The position numbers and the translations under genes were made by a program. The notes below the pieces were generated by a model, which had not been told where the DNA came from, searched no databases, and was given only the letters and a program-made list of their open reading frames with translations. This document shows positions 52,275 to 59,718 of a DNA stretch of 64,000 nt, piece by piece. The stretch's first letter is position 1. The number at the start of each line of letters is the position of its first letter. The stretch is from Senegalimassilia anaerobia JC110 (GTDB taxonomy: Bacteria > Actinomycetota > Coriobacteriia > Coriobacteriales > Eggerthellaceae): assembly GCF_000236865.1 (NCBI RefSeq), contig NZ_HE611014.1:574130-638129 (forward strand), given 5' to 3'.

Positions 52275-52993
52275 GCCGCGCCATCGGAGGACGGCGTCGG
52301 GCGTGAAGGCGCATCAGGGTGTTCCGGCCATGGCGGTGGATCGATTACCGTCATATCAAGGCGAAGCGTTTGGGCGATAAGCGTTGCAAGCTCGTCGTCG
52401 GTGATGTCGGGCTTGGCCTTCATCATCCCCGCTAACCCGAATATGAGCAGGCCGAACGTTTCGGGGATCAGCTGGATCTCGATGGTCCGGTACGCCATGT
52501 ACTCGGACACGATGTAGTTCTGGATGCATGCCACCACCTCGCGGACGGCCTGGGTGGCGAAACGGTCGCGCAGGCCGAGCTCCTCGAGCACGGAAAACAT
52601 CGGGCGAGGGTCGCCCGATGCGGTGTAGAGCGCGCGTCGCAGCATGGACACGCAGTTTTTCAGCTCCGAGGGGGTTTCGCCGAACGCGCGCAGCTCGTTC
52701 CAGGTGGACACGCTTTCGACCAGATCCTCAAGATAGTCCTCGATCACGGCGTCGGTGACGGCCTGCTTGTCGGGGAAGTAATAGTACAGAAGGCTGCGCG
52801 CCACGCCCGCTTTGCGGGCGATGGCGGCCATGCTGGTGGCGGCGACCCCTTCGGTTTCGTAAAGCTCGCGCGCCGCCAGCATGATGTCGCCGGCGGTTCC
52901 TTCAAGCCTCGCGCTTTGCCTGACCTGCCGCGTGACGGGGTGCGGCAGGTCAGGATCGAATCCGGGTATCGGCTTGCTGTCCAGTGCAGACAC
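52271..52993 (-). CDS. TetR-family transcriptional regulator
   Basis: 240 residues. The N-terminal helix-turn-helix (about 35-80) reads ARELYETEGVAATSMAAIARKAGVARSLLYYYFPDKQ in two halves, a clear TetR DNA-binding domain; the C-terminal ligand domain is not assignable. GAAGGAG stands 4 bases before a GTG at 52993 (VSALDSK); ATG at 53008 lacks a ribosome site and is the alternative. The gene is downstream of the membrane protein gene at 53248, facing the same way, and probably regulates that locus or the divergent RidA gene. Its stop overlaps the xdhC-like stop by four bases, convergent. Confidence 0.88.
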   Translation of the reverse strand: MSALDSKPIPGFDPDLPHPVTRQVRQSARLEGTAGDIMLAARELYETEGVAATSMAAIARKAGVARSLLYYYFPDKQAVTDAVIEDYLEDLVESVSTWNELRAFGETPSELKNCVSMLRRALYTASGDPRPMFSVLEELGLRDRFATQAVREVVACIQNYIVSEYMAYRTIEIQLIPETFGLLIFGLAGMMKAKPDITDDELATLIAQTLRLDMTVIDPPPWPEHPDAPSRPTPSSDGAA

Positions 52994-53056
52994 GGGGCTC
53001 CTTCGCATGTGGGGAAGCCGCCGCGCTACGTGCGCCCAGGCGCGGTTCGCTGTAGA

Positions 53057-53247
53057 TCAGCGGTTTTCCTCGACGACCTCTTGATAGCTCTTCGTGTCAT
53101 TATAGAGCTCGTCTGTAAGCGGGTTAAGGCGCCGTGCGCGGATTCGGCGTAGCTGGTAGGCGGCAAGGGTCGCATTGGCGATGAGCGCCACCAGGCTGAC
53201 GGCGAAGAACGCGTTCGGGTTGTGGGTCGCGGGAATCTCGGCGAACG
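53057..53247 (-). pseudogene. Degenerate duplicate of the C-terminal end of the neighbouring membrane protein
   Basis: An open frame without a usable ATG, GTG or TTG near its 5' end encodes NPNAFFAVSLVALIANATL and continues AAYQLRRIRARRLNPLTDEL. This aligns with the last helix and tail of the protein encoded at 53248-54270 (NPAAHMTISVIALIFNAGVF, then YQAYTIFGKKRNPFKQEL). It is best read as the surviving 3' end of a tandem second copy. Translation by coupling from the upstream stop cannot be excluded. Confidence 0.6.
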
Positions 53248-54270
53248 TTACGGGCGCTCCACCATGGTTTTGACGCGGCCCTTCCCGTCCCATGCGGCTG
53301 CATAGCCGAGCTCCTCCAGGTTGGCAAGCGCCGCCTCGCGTTGACCCTCGGGAACGTCGATGCTCTCGAGGTACACCCTGCGGAAGCGCGGGTTGTCGAT
53401 GTAGAGCTCCTGCTTGAAGGGGTTGCGCTTCTTGCCGAAGATCGTGTAGGCCTGGTAGATGAACACGCCCGCGTTGAAGATGAGCGCGATGACCGAGATG
53501 GTCATGTGAGCTGCAGGGTTGTTGGTGGAATGGACCACGAACGCCGGATGCAGGAAGAACCAGGGGATGGTCATGGTGACGATCATGTTCACGGCAAGCG
53601 TGCGGACGCGGTGCTGTGCATAGGCGCCGCGCTTGATGAAGAACGCCGGGATGGTGCAGGCTGCCAGAAGCACCAGGCCGCAGTACATGGAGCGGTCGGA
53701 GACGCTGTTGTAGGTGTAGGCGAAGTTCCACAGGTCGTAGCCGATGATCCAGAACCACAGCTGATCGGGCCAGACGTAGTCCTTCTTCTTGCCGCGGCTG
53801 ACGATGATGCCGAAGAAGCCGCAGATGCAGATGGCGTTCAAGATGCCGGCGATGCCGTTCATGACGTTCCACGGGCCACCGACCACCATGTAGCCGTCGA
53901 CGATGCCGTTGACGCCCGTGAGCTGGAAGTCGCGGATGCACGCCTCAAGGATGTTGATGGCGAAGATGATGGGCGGTATGCAGACGATGTACTTCTTTTG
54001 GAAGGCGGGGAAGTAGACGATCAGCCAGCCCAAGATCGCTCCAGCTAAGCACGAGTAGGTTTTCACCCACTGGAACCAAGTGCCGGCGCCCGTGCCCTCG
54101 ACCGCGGTATGGGGCCAAACGAAGACGGTCAGAACGGCCGGCAGCGCGATGAATATGACCGCGCCGATCCATTTGTTCAAGCGCGACAGCTCGTTCATGC
54201 CGATCAGAAATGCCAGGTACAGCAACGCGCTCACGCATGCCGTCGCCGATAGCGGCTCGTAGAAAAACAT
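53248..54270 (-). CDS. Multipass integral membrane protein, DUF5692-like
   Basis: 340 residues with about nine hydrophobic helices. MFFYEPLSATACVSALLYLA begins the first helix, with no cleaved signal. Conserved-looking loops include GTWFQWVKTYSCLAGAILGW (about 70-89), VVGGPWNVMNGIAGILNAIC (about 128-147), DQLWFWIIGYDLWNFAYTYN (about 169-188) and the tail NPFKQELYIDNPRFRRVYLE. The pattern matches what I recall of DUF5692, a family of unknown function. GAGGG is 7 bases before the ATG. A TGnTACACT extended -10 (54378-54370) and TTTGACGG lie upstream. It is divergent from the triple-RidA gene, suggesting a shared regulatory region. Confidence 0.7.
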   Translation of the reverse strand: MFFYEPLSATACVSALLYLAFLIGMNELSRLNKWIGAVIFIALPAVLTVFVWPHTAVEGTGAGTWFQWVKTYSCLAGAILGWLIVYFPAFQKKYIVCIPPIIFAINILEACIRDFQLTGVNGIVDGYMVVGGPWNVMNGIAGILNAICICGFFGIIVSRGKKKDYVWPDQLWFWIIGYDLWNFAYTYNSVSDRSMYCGLVLLAACTIPAFFIKRGAYAQHRVRTLAVNMIVTMTIPWFFLHPAFVVHSTNNPAAHMTISVIALIFNAGVFIYQAYTIFGKKRNPFKQELYIDNPRFRRVYLESIDVPEGQREAALANLEELGYAAAWDGKGRVKTMVERP

Positions 54271-54395
54271 GGCAGATCCCTCCTCCTTGTATGCTTGCAG
54301 GCCGTCCGGGGCGCCGTTCGGCAATCTTGCGATGGCGTGCATCCGGCTCGGCCCGCTCCCTTCGGCGAAAGTGTAGCAAGGGCTTTTTCCGTCGG

Positions 54396-54475
54396 TTTGA
54401 CGGTTAGCCCTTGATTCGTCAGGGATGGGCTTCGACGGCAAGCGGCTGTTTTTCGACGGGAAACGTGATTGACGG
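54396..54475. repeat. Cluster of TTYGACGG octamers upstream of the membrane protein gene
   Basis: Four similarly oriented copies: TTTGACGG (54396), TTCGACGG (54431), TTCGACGG (54452) and ATTGACGG (54468). An inverted copy (CCGTCAA, 54672-54678) sits in the rid promoter. They may be operator half-sites; the irregular spacing (35, 21, 16) argues for caution. Confidence 0.4.
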
Positions 54476-54655
54476 AACGGTAACGGTTGGAATATTTTTC
54501 GCCGAAAAGGGCGCCGAACGTTATGCGGAATGAACAGGGTTTCGCTGGAAAATACGCGCCGAAACATAAGGATTATGGGATCGGGCAATCATTTTTCCGT
54601 TTAGATTCCCGGGATTCGACCTATAGAAGCCGGCAACGAATTTGCTGAAAACCGA

Positions 54656-54685
54656 TTGACAATGACAATAGCCGTCAAGTTTAAT
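54656..54685 (+). promoter_or_regulatory. Promoter of the triple-RidA gene
   Basis: Consensus TTGACA (54656-54661), 18-bp spacer, TTTAAT (54680-54685). An inverted repeat TTGAC-N13-GTCAA (54656-54660, 54674-54678) spans the spacer, a typical repressor arrangement. Confidence 0.6.
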
Positions 54686-54759
54686 GCGCTCTGACGCAAG
54701 TCGTGGGAAAACGTATTTGCGCAACCTCATTGAAGGCTGTCAACAGAAAGGGTATTGCC

Positions 54760-56025
54760 ATGGCGGATAACGTGGTAGTGGCAAGGAACACCGAGAACGC
54801 ACCGAAGTGCCCGATGTGCTCTCAGACCGTCGCTTTCTCCCATTACAACAACCTCTCGGCCCAGCTGCCTGTCGATCCTAAGACCGGCGCTATCGTCGAG
54901 GGCGGTGTCAAGGAGCAGGCAGAGCAGTGCTTCCGCAACATCGCAGCCATCGTTGCGAGCATCGATCATGACCTGAACGACGTCGTTCGCGTCACCATCT
55001 TCGTCAAGGACATCATGGACATCGACGTTGTGGAGAGGGCTTACAAGTCCTTCTTCACCACCTACGTGCCCGCCCGCACCATCGTTGCCGTCAACGATCT
55101 GCCCATGGGCGCCCTGGTCCAGGTTGAGGCTCTGCTCACCAACGGTGAAGGCACCATCCCGAACGAGCCCCAGGCCGGCGACTTGGTCAAGTACGCCAAC
55201 AACACCCACAACGCCCCGTTCGACGCGATGTCCACGCAGTCCGTGGCGTTCTCCCACTACAACAACATCACCGCTCAGCTGCCGATCGACCCGGTTTCCA
55301 ACCAGATCGTCATGGGCGGAGTTCAGGAGCAGACTGCTCAGTGCTTGAAGAACATCAAGGCCGTCCTGACCGCCATGGATGTTCCGTTCGACGACATCGT
55401 CAAGGTCACCGTCTTCCTGAAGGACCTCGGCGACGTTGAGGCTATGAACGAGATCTACAAGCGCTTCTTCCCGGATTCGGGCATCGCCCGCGCCGTCAAC
55501 TACCTGCCGGCCCGCACCGTGGTCGAGGTCGCCGACCTGCCGCAGCACGCGCTCGTGCAGATCGAGGCCGTGTGCTCCCACGGCGACGGCACCCCGCCGC
55601 AGGCCGTTGAGGCCCGTCATGGCCTGATCATCGAGGCCAACAACATCGCCGACGCTCCGAAGGACGAGCTGTCCTCCCAGACCGTGGCGTTCTCCCACTA
55701 CAACAACATCTCCGCCCAGCTCGGCGTTGACCCGGCAACGGGCGCGCTGGTCGCCGGCGGCGTGAAGGCCGAGACCGAGCAGGCTCTCAAGAACATCAAG
55801 GCCATCATCGAGAGCGTCGACCATGTCCTGGAGGACTGCGTCAAGGTGAACATCTTCGTGAAGGACATGGACGACATGGACGCCGTCAACGAGGTGTACG
55901 CCCAGTTCTTCCCCGAGGGAACCCCTGCTCGTCGCGTGGTCGGCGTTGCGAACCTGCCCATGGGCGCCGCCATCCAGATCGACGCCATCTTCGGTAACTT
56001 CGAGGGCACCCCGCCGATCGCCTAG
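54760..56025 (+). CDS. Three tandem RidA (YjgF/YER057c) domains in one polypeptide
   Basis: 421 residues built of three successive RidA-like domains (about 1-140, 141-287, 288-421). Canonical RidA is a 125-130-residue trimer that deaminates reactive 2-aminoacrylate and other enamines. Each unit has Q[TS]VAFSHYNN near its start, G(V)(K/Q)xxTxQ-like helix, a PAR motif (PARTIVAV, PARTVVEV, PARRVVGV) that holds the catalytic-site Arg, and a final [VI]Q[VI][ED]A strand; the third unit has Asp where RidA has Glu. The ATG follows AAAGGG spaced 7. The upstream in-frame ATG (54703) lacks family sequence. A single-chain pseudo-trimer is the obvious model, not proven. Ends at a strong terminator. Confidence 0.9.
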   Translation: MADNVVVARNTENAPKCPMCSQTVAFSHYNNLSAQLPVDPKTGAIVEGGVKEQAEQCFRNIAAIVASIDHDLNDVVRVTIFVKDIMDIDVVERAYKSFFTTYVPARTIVAVNDLPMGALVQVEALLTNGEGTIPNEPQAGDLVKYANNTHNAPFDAMSTQSVAFSHYNNITAQLPIDPVSNQIVMGGVQEQTAQCLKNIKAVLTAMDVPFDDIVKVTVFLKDLGDVEAMNEIYKRFFPDSGIARAVNYLPARTVVEVADLPQHALVQIEAVCSHGDGTPPQAVEARHGLIIEANNIADAPKDELSSQTVAFSHYNNISAQLGVDPATGALVAGGVKAETEQALKNIKAIIESVDHVLEDCVKVNIFVKDMDDMDAVNEVYAQFFPEGTPARRVVGVANLPMGAAIQIDAIFGNFEGTPPIA

Positions 56026-56074
56026 CGAATCATCTGCGGATCCTTGTCGATCATCGGGCAACCGATGGTTTTGG

Positions 56075-56106
56075 AAAGGGAACGGGTTTTTGCCCGTTCC
56101 CTTTCT
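56075..56106 (+). terminator. Terminator after the triple-RidA gene
   Basis: AAAGGGAACGGG (56075-56086) pairs perfectly with CCCGTTCCCTTT (56093-56104), loop TTTTTG, ending TTTCTT. Confidence 0.85.
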
Positions 56107-56451
56107 TGCGTTTGAGGAAGGCTAGGGCGCGGGCGCGTCACGAATAAGGGTAATCGGTGGTTCGTGCGTGCTGCGGGTGGGGACAGATTGCGATTGCGGA
56201 TGGTCGCAGCATGCGCGTGCGGCGAGGTGGGGCAGGCGGCTTGAGGCGCCGCCGCGCTTGCTGCGGCGGCCTTTCGGCTTGAGATTCGCCGCATGCCCTT
56301 GCTTTATGGGGAAAGGCATGGGCATGATGGTTTCTTACGATGTAAGGGCGCGGGGAAGCTGCGCTTCGACTGATGGATGCAGGGAAAAGAGATGGATGCG
56401 GGGCGCCTGTTGCGTGCAGGCGCTCTGACGCATCGGGAAAGGGCAGCCTAC
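56107..56451. other. Intergenic region before the DegV gene
   Basis: 345 bases without a convincing gene. It includes an 8-bp hairpin GCCGCCGC/GCGGCGGC (56247-56254, 56262-56269) followed by CTTTCGG, and a GGGGACAGATTG phrase (56175-56190) weakly like the REP-type arms at 29080. Confidence 0.35.
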
Positions 56452-57288
56452 ATGAAATGGAACGTGGTCACGGATTCAAGCTGCGACCTTATTCCGTCGG
56501 ACTATCGATCTGACGTGATCGAGCTATCCAGCGTGCCGTTCGAGATCAGCGTCGGTGTTCGCGGGTATACCGATGACGAGCAGCTTGATATCGAGGAGAT
56601 GCTGCGCGATATGGAGCAGGAGAAGACCGCCAGCTACACTTCCTGCCCTGCTCCGGGCGCGTGGCTTGAGCAGTTCGAGAAGGCTGATCACACGTTTGCC
56701 ATTACCATTTCGTCGCAGCTGTCTGGCAGCATGAATAGCGCGCTTACCGCTCGCGATTTGGCGCTTGAGGCTGACCCGGATAAGAAGATCGCCGTTCTGG
56801 ATTCCCGGTCAACCGGTCCTGAGCTGGTCCTTTGCGTGCGTGAGATTGAAAGGCTCGCCCGCGAGGGCGTCGGCTTCGACGAGGCGGTGAACCGTGCGAA
56901 CGCGTTTTTGGATAAAACCAAGGTGATTTTCGCGCTTTCGTCCTTCGATAACCTGATCAAAAACGGCCGTATGCACAAGATGGCGGGCTTTCTTGCCAAG
57001 GCGCTGGGCATGTGGGGAATCGGCAGCGCCAGCGACGAGGGCAGGATCGTCGTCGAGGGTAAGACGCGCGGTTCGAAGCGCACCGTCCGCGCGCTGGTCG
57101 ACTGCATGAGGGAGCGTGGGTTCTCGGGCGGCAACGTTGCCATCAGCCATTGCGACAACCATGCTGTTGCCCAGGCTCTTAAGGAGAGCATTTTGAGCGC
57201 GTGGGCGGATTCTCGGATCGAGATCCTCCCGACCAGGGGTCTTTGCAGCTACTATGCCGAACGCGGAGGCTTGATCGTCGGCTTTTAG
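56452..57288 (+). CDS. DegV-family fatty-acid-binding protein
   Basis: 278 residues. DegV proteins bind fatty acids and, as FakB, can supply them to a fatty acid kinase. VVTDSSCDLIPSDYR (about 5-19), SCPAPGAWLEQFE near 65, ITISSQLSGSMNSA (about 84-97), DSRSTGPELVL near 119 and SSFDNLIKNGRM (about 163-174) match the family, with the C-terminal GRIVVEGKTRGSKR. The frame opens at 56377 but homology begins at the ATG at 56452, preceded by AAAGGGC. No kinase gene adjacent. Confidence 0.92.
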   Translation: MKWNVVTDSSCDLIPSDYRSDVIELSSVPFEISVGVRGYTDDEQLDIEEMLRDMEQEKTASYTSCPAPGAWLEQFEKADHTFAITISSQLSGSMNSALTARDLALEADPDKKIAVLDSRSTGPELVLCVREIERLAREGVGFDEAVNRANAFLDKTKVIFALSSFDNLIKNGRMHKMAGFLAKALGMWGIGSASDEGRIVVEGKTRGSKRTVRALVDCMRERGFSGGNVAISHCDNHAVAQALKESILSAWADSRIEILPTRGLCSYYAERGGLIVGF

Positions 57289-57358
57289 CTCGTAGATTGT
57301 CGCGCATCGTTGATTACGAAGATGCGGTTTCGTTAGCAACAGTGTTTCCGAAATGGTT

Positions 57359-57393
57359 GAGCCGCGCCCAAAAAGATTGTTTTGGCGCGGCTC
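57359..57393. terminator. Bidirectional terminator between DegV and the membrane protein gene
   Basis: GAGCCGCGCC (57359-57368) pairs with GGCGCGGCTC (57384-57393), extended by AAAA/TTTT at the loop side with a one-base bulge. Confidence 0.75.
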
Positions 57394-57444
57394 GTTACAT
57401 TTCCCTGACGGGGTGGTATAGGGCAGGGATCCTGCTCTTTTAGG

Positions 57445-58029
57445 TTACAGGTCGTCGGGGCAGTCTAGTTCCGCTTCGATTTTCGCGCGGCGCTGTTTTG
57501 CCTCAAAGAATGCCAGGCACAGCGCACCGAATACGGCAACGAAGATGGTCACGCCGAATACTACGCCCGTTTCCAGGTTCGCTCCCCAAAAGACGCTTTC
57601 GATCGGTACGATCTGCGCCTCGGCGATGCAGCGCATAGCAGCGATGGCGAGTGCGCTTGCGATGCCGGTGATGCCCGAAATGAGCAGGAAATAGCCTGTG
57701 GGAATGTGCTCTGTTTGCCCGAAGCGGTTGGTGTCGACATAGCCTTTCCTCGTCTGCAGCACGGCACAGACGGTCATCACGATGAAAAGCCATGCGTACA
57801 TGACGGCGTCAACGGGATTTGCGAAGAGGCGAAACGCTTCGCCGGCGCCATCGTGCACCCACGCTACCTGCTGGGCCATGATTTGATACACAAGCAACGT
57901 GAGCATGCCGAACGATAGTAGCATGAACCCAAGCTTGTAGATTTTCGCGTTCTCGGTCTCAAGACGCTCGTCCTTCGGGCCGGCATATTCGCGCCATTTC
58001 TGGGCAAGTTTCATATTTTGCAGCTTCAT
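57445..58029 (-). CDS. Four-helix membrane protein paired with an XRE regulator (DUF6773-like)
   Basis: 194 residues. A charged amphipathic N-terminus (EYAGPKDERLETENAKIYK) precedes about four membrane helices (about 33-52, 76-96, 112-132, 152-174) and a charged tail. The DER...KIYK...GF pattern resembles a small family often encoded next to XRE regulators; I recall it as DUF6773 but cannot confirm. AGGAGAG is 4 bases before the ATG. It lies 66 bases downstream of the XRE gene, same strand, so the two form an operon. Confidence 0.75.
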   Translation of the reverse strand: MKLQNMKLAQKWREYAGPKDERLETENAKIYKLGFMLLSFGMLTLLVYQIMAQQVAWVHDGAGEAFRLFANPVDAVMYAWLFIVMTVCAVLQTRKGYVDTNRFGQTEHIPTGYFLLISGITGIASALAIAAMRCIAEAQIVPIESVFWGANLETGVVFGVTIFVAVFGALCLAFFEAKQRRAKIEAELDCPDDL

Positions 58030-58095
58030 GATTCTCTCCTAAAAGGATATGTCTTGGTTTGGGTAACGTGCTGGGTTGGGAACGATGAAAACGGG

Positions 58096-58305
58096 TTAGC
58101 GTTCTTCGTCCCAGAAAAGGTCGTTTAGGGTGACATGAAGGGTTTTGCAAATGGCAACGCATAAATTGAGCGTGGGATTATAACCGCCTGCCTCGATAAG
58201 GCCGATGGTTTGGCGTGTGACGCCGACGGCTTCGGCTAAATCGGATTGCGAAAGGCCGGCCGCTGCGCGCGCTGCCTTCATGCGTAGGTTTTTCTGACCT
58301 GGCAT
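58096..58305 (-). CDS. XRE-family (Cro/CI-like) transcriptional regulator
   Basis: 69 residues, entirely a helix-turn-helix of the short YozG/MM_-like type: MKAARAAAGLSQSDLAEAVGV, TRQTIGLIEAGGYNPTLNLC, ICKTLHVTLNDLFWDEE. AAAGGAAG precedes the ATG at 58305; a longer frame up to 58368 lacks a ribosome site. Operon with the membrane protein at 57445. The AT-rich upstream segment contains a consensus-like promoter and two 12-bp direct repeats, probably its own operator. Confidence 0.92.
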   Translation of the reverse strand: MPGQKNLRMKAARAAAGLSQSDLAEAVGVTRQTIGLIEAGGYNPTLNLCVAICKTLHVTLNDLFWDEER

Positions 58306-58352
58306 GGGCTTCCTTTCGACATATGGACAGATATCCGTTGCAACATGACAGA

Positions 58353-58395
58353 AATATATTGCATTCAAATCATAATGTCAATTATATATTGCATT
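58353..58395 (-). promoter_or_regulatory. Promoter with 12-bp direct repeats upstream of the XRE gene
   Basis: ATATATTGCATT occurs at 58354-58365 and 58384-58395, exactly 30 bp apart. On the minus strand TTGACA (58382-58377), 18 bp, TATATT (58358-58353) form a good promoter lying between and over the repeats. The region is much more AT-rich than its surroundings. Confidence 0.6.
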
Positions 58396-58587
58396 ATGAA
58401 ATGTAAATGCGGCATATTCGCTATCGGTACAAGAAGTGTTGCAAACGATTTCTCACAAAAAGGCGCCTTGCAAAGAGTAGCGCGTTTCGGACAGTCGATA
58501 TGTCGCTGTGAGTTTATTCTTGCTCTAGGGTGGAGGTTGTGATGCTTGGTCAATCTGCTTGGTGGCCAATCTAGGTGATTGAATTAG

Positions 58588-58782
58588 CTACAGCCTCACG
58601 CCTACCGGCGCTGGATGATTTTCGAGGAATCTCTCGACCGTCGTCTTCTTCTCGTTGCCGTGAAGGCTTTCGTAGGCCAATGGCGATAAAGCCTTGAACA
58701 AGGAAAGCATGTCCGAGTCGATTCCCATGGGCGAATGTCCATTTGGTCCAGGATTGAAAAGGCGCCCGCATGCGTTTGCCAT
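58588..58782 (-). CDS. Short uncharacterised reading frame
   Basis: 64 residues, MANACGRLFNPGPNGHSPMG with a later helix-prone segment LSLFKALSPLAYESLHGNEK. No family recognised, no signal or membrane segment, and no good ribosome site, so it may be a remnant of a larger gene. It is the only plausible coding sequence in 58400-58800. Confidence 0.3.
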   Translation of the reverse strand: MANACGRLFNPGPNGHSPMGIDSDMLSLFKALSPLAYESLHGNEKKTTVERFLENHPAPVGVRL

Positions 58783-58809
58783 AAGGTTTCTGCTGTAGAT
58801 ACAAATTTA

Positions 58810-58844
58810 GGCCCGGTGACTTGAATCAGCGGTCATCCCGGGCC
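58810..58844 (-). terminator. Terminator downstream of the GyrI-like gene
   Basis: On the minus strand GGCCCGGGATGAC pairs with GTCACCGGGCC (two-base bulge), followed by TAAATTTG. Confidence 0.6.
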
Positions 58845-58962
58845 CATCGTCAATCATTATACTCGCTGTTGCCGGTGCTGACAAACGTCCCGCAATCGAG
58901 TCAGCTATGGTCTTTGCCGATTGAAAAGGCGCGCTTGGAGCACATTGCGGCGTTTCGTTCTG

Positions 58963-59598
58963 CTAAATCGGCTTGATGGGATGGCGAATCACGGTCTTGA
59001 GCTTCTCCGGCGCGCACTTGCGCGGGTCGGAGAGGTAGATCTCGTGATGCAGACGGGCTTCGGAGAAGTCGGGCGCATAGCCTTGCTCGGCTGCACATGC
59101 GTGCATGGCGTCTATGGTCGCCGGCTCGCCGTCGTAAGGCCCGGTATGCATGCATTGAACGCATAGGCCCTCGTCGACCTTCAGCATCTCGACCGCTGAG
59201 AAGTCAAGCTTCTTTTTGGCGGCAGCCTCCGAGACAGCCCAATCGAAATCGTCGCGAGTGACGAAATCGGGCAGGCGGATGCAGGAGATGAAGTTGAAGT
59301 CGCCCTTCCGCGCATAGTCGATCTGATCGTCTGCAGGGTCCTGCCACCAGAACCCCTCGAGCGGCGGCACGACGAAGTCGAAATAGCCTTCGATTTCGTG
59401 CGGGCCCTTCTTCGACATCTTGACAGTGTAGGCCACGCCGTAGAGCAGCGGCATGGCGCCCTGGTATTCGCCGCCCTCGATGTTGGGGTCGCCCTTGCCG
59501 CGTACGGCAATGTAGCTCATGGGCGGAATGGTCAGGATGCTCGGTTTGCACGACGGCTTGTAAAGCTCCTTGAATTCCTTCTTGAAATCGTATGCCAT
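58963..59598 (-). CDS. GyrI-like small-molecule-binding domain protein
   Basis: 211 residues. N-terminal segment KKEFKELYKPSCKPSILTIP, then PPMSYIAVRGKGDPNIEGGEYQ, GPHEIEGYFDFVVPPLEGFWW and a C-terminal MHTGPYDGEPATIDAMH, LHHEIYLSDPRK. These are the landmarks of stand-alone GyrI-like (SOUL/AraC-effector-like) proteins, which bind or hydrolyse small hydrophobic compounds. GGAGGG is 7 bases before the ATG at 59598. Substrate unknown; single gene. Confidence 0.85.
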   Translation of the reverse strand: MAYDFKKEFKELYKPSCKPSILTIPPMSYIAVRGKGDPNIEGGEYQGAMPLLYGVAYTVKMSKKGPHEIEGYFDFVVPPLEGFWWQDPADDQIDYARKGDFNFISCIRLPDFVTRDDFDWAVSEAAAKKKLDFSAVEMLKVDEGLCVQCMHTGPYDGEPATIDAMHACAAEQGYAPDFSEARLHHEIYLSDPRKCAPEKLKTVIRHPIKPI

Positions 59599-59650
59599 TA
59601 ATCGCCCTCCCATAATGTAAGTTTCCCGCCGATATCGCTTCAAACATAGC

Positions 59651-59684
59651 GATAGGCGCGGCTTCGGGAGAAACCGCGCCTATC
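59651..59684. terminator. Hairpin after guaA
   Basis: GATAGGCGCGG (59651-59661) pairs perfectly with CCGCGCCTATC (59674-59684). On the minus strand the tail is CTATGTTTG, so termination may be partial. Confidence 0.55.
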
Positions 59685-59718
59685 GGCAGTCATTATATCA
59701 TAGAATCGAACGGGTGTT

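Noticed and set aside
53057-53941. A 294-residue frame overlapping the DUF5692-like gene
   Set aside because: Only its last 60 codons look protein-like; the rest is an out-of-frame reading of the membrane protein gene. I kept only the final part, as a degenerate duplicate.
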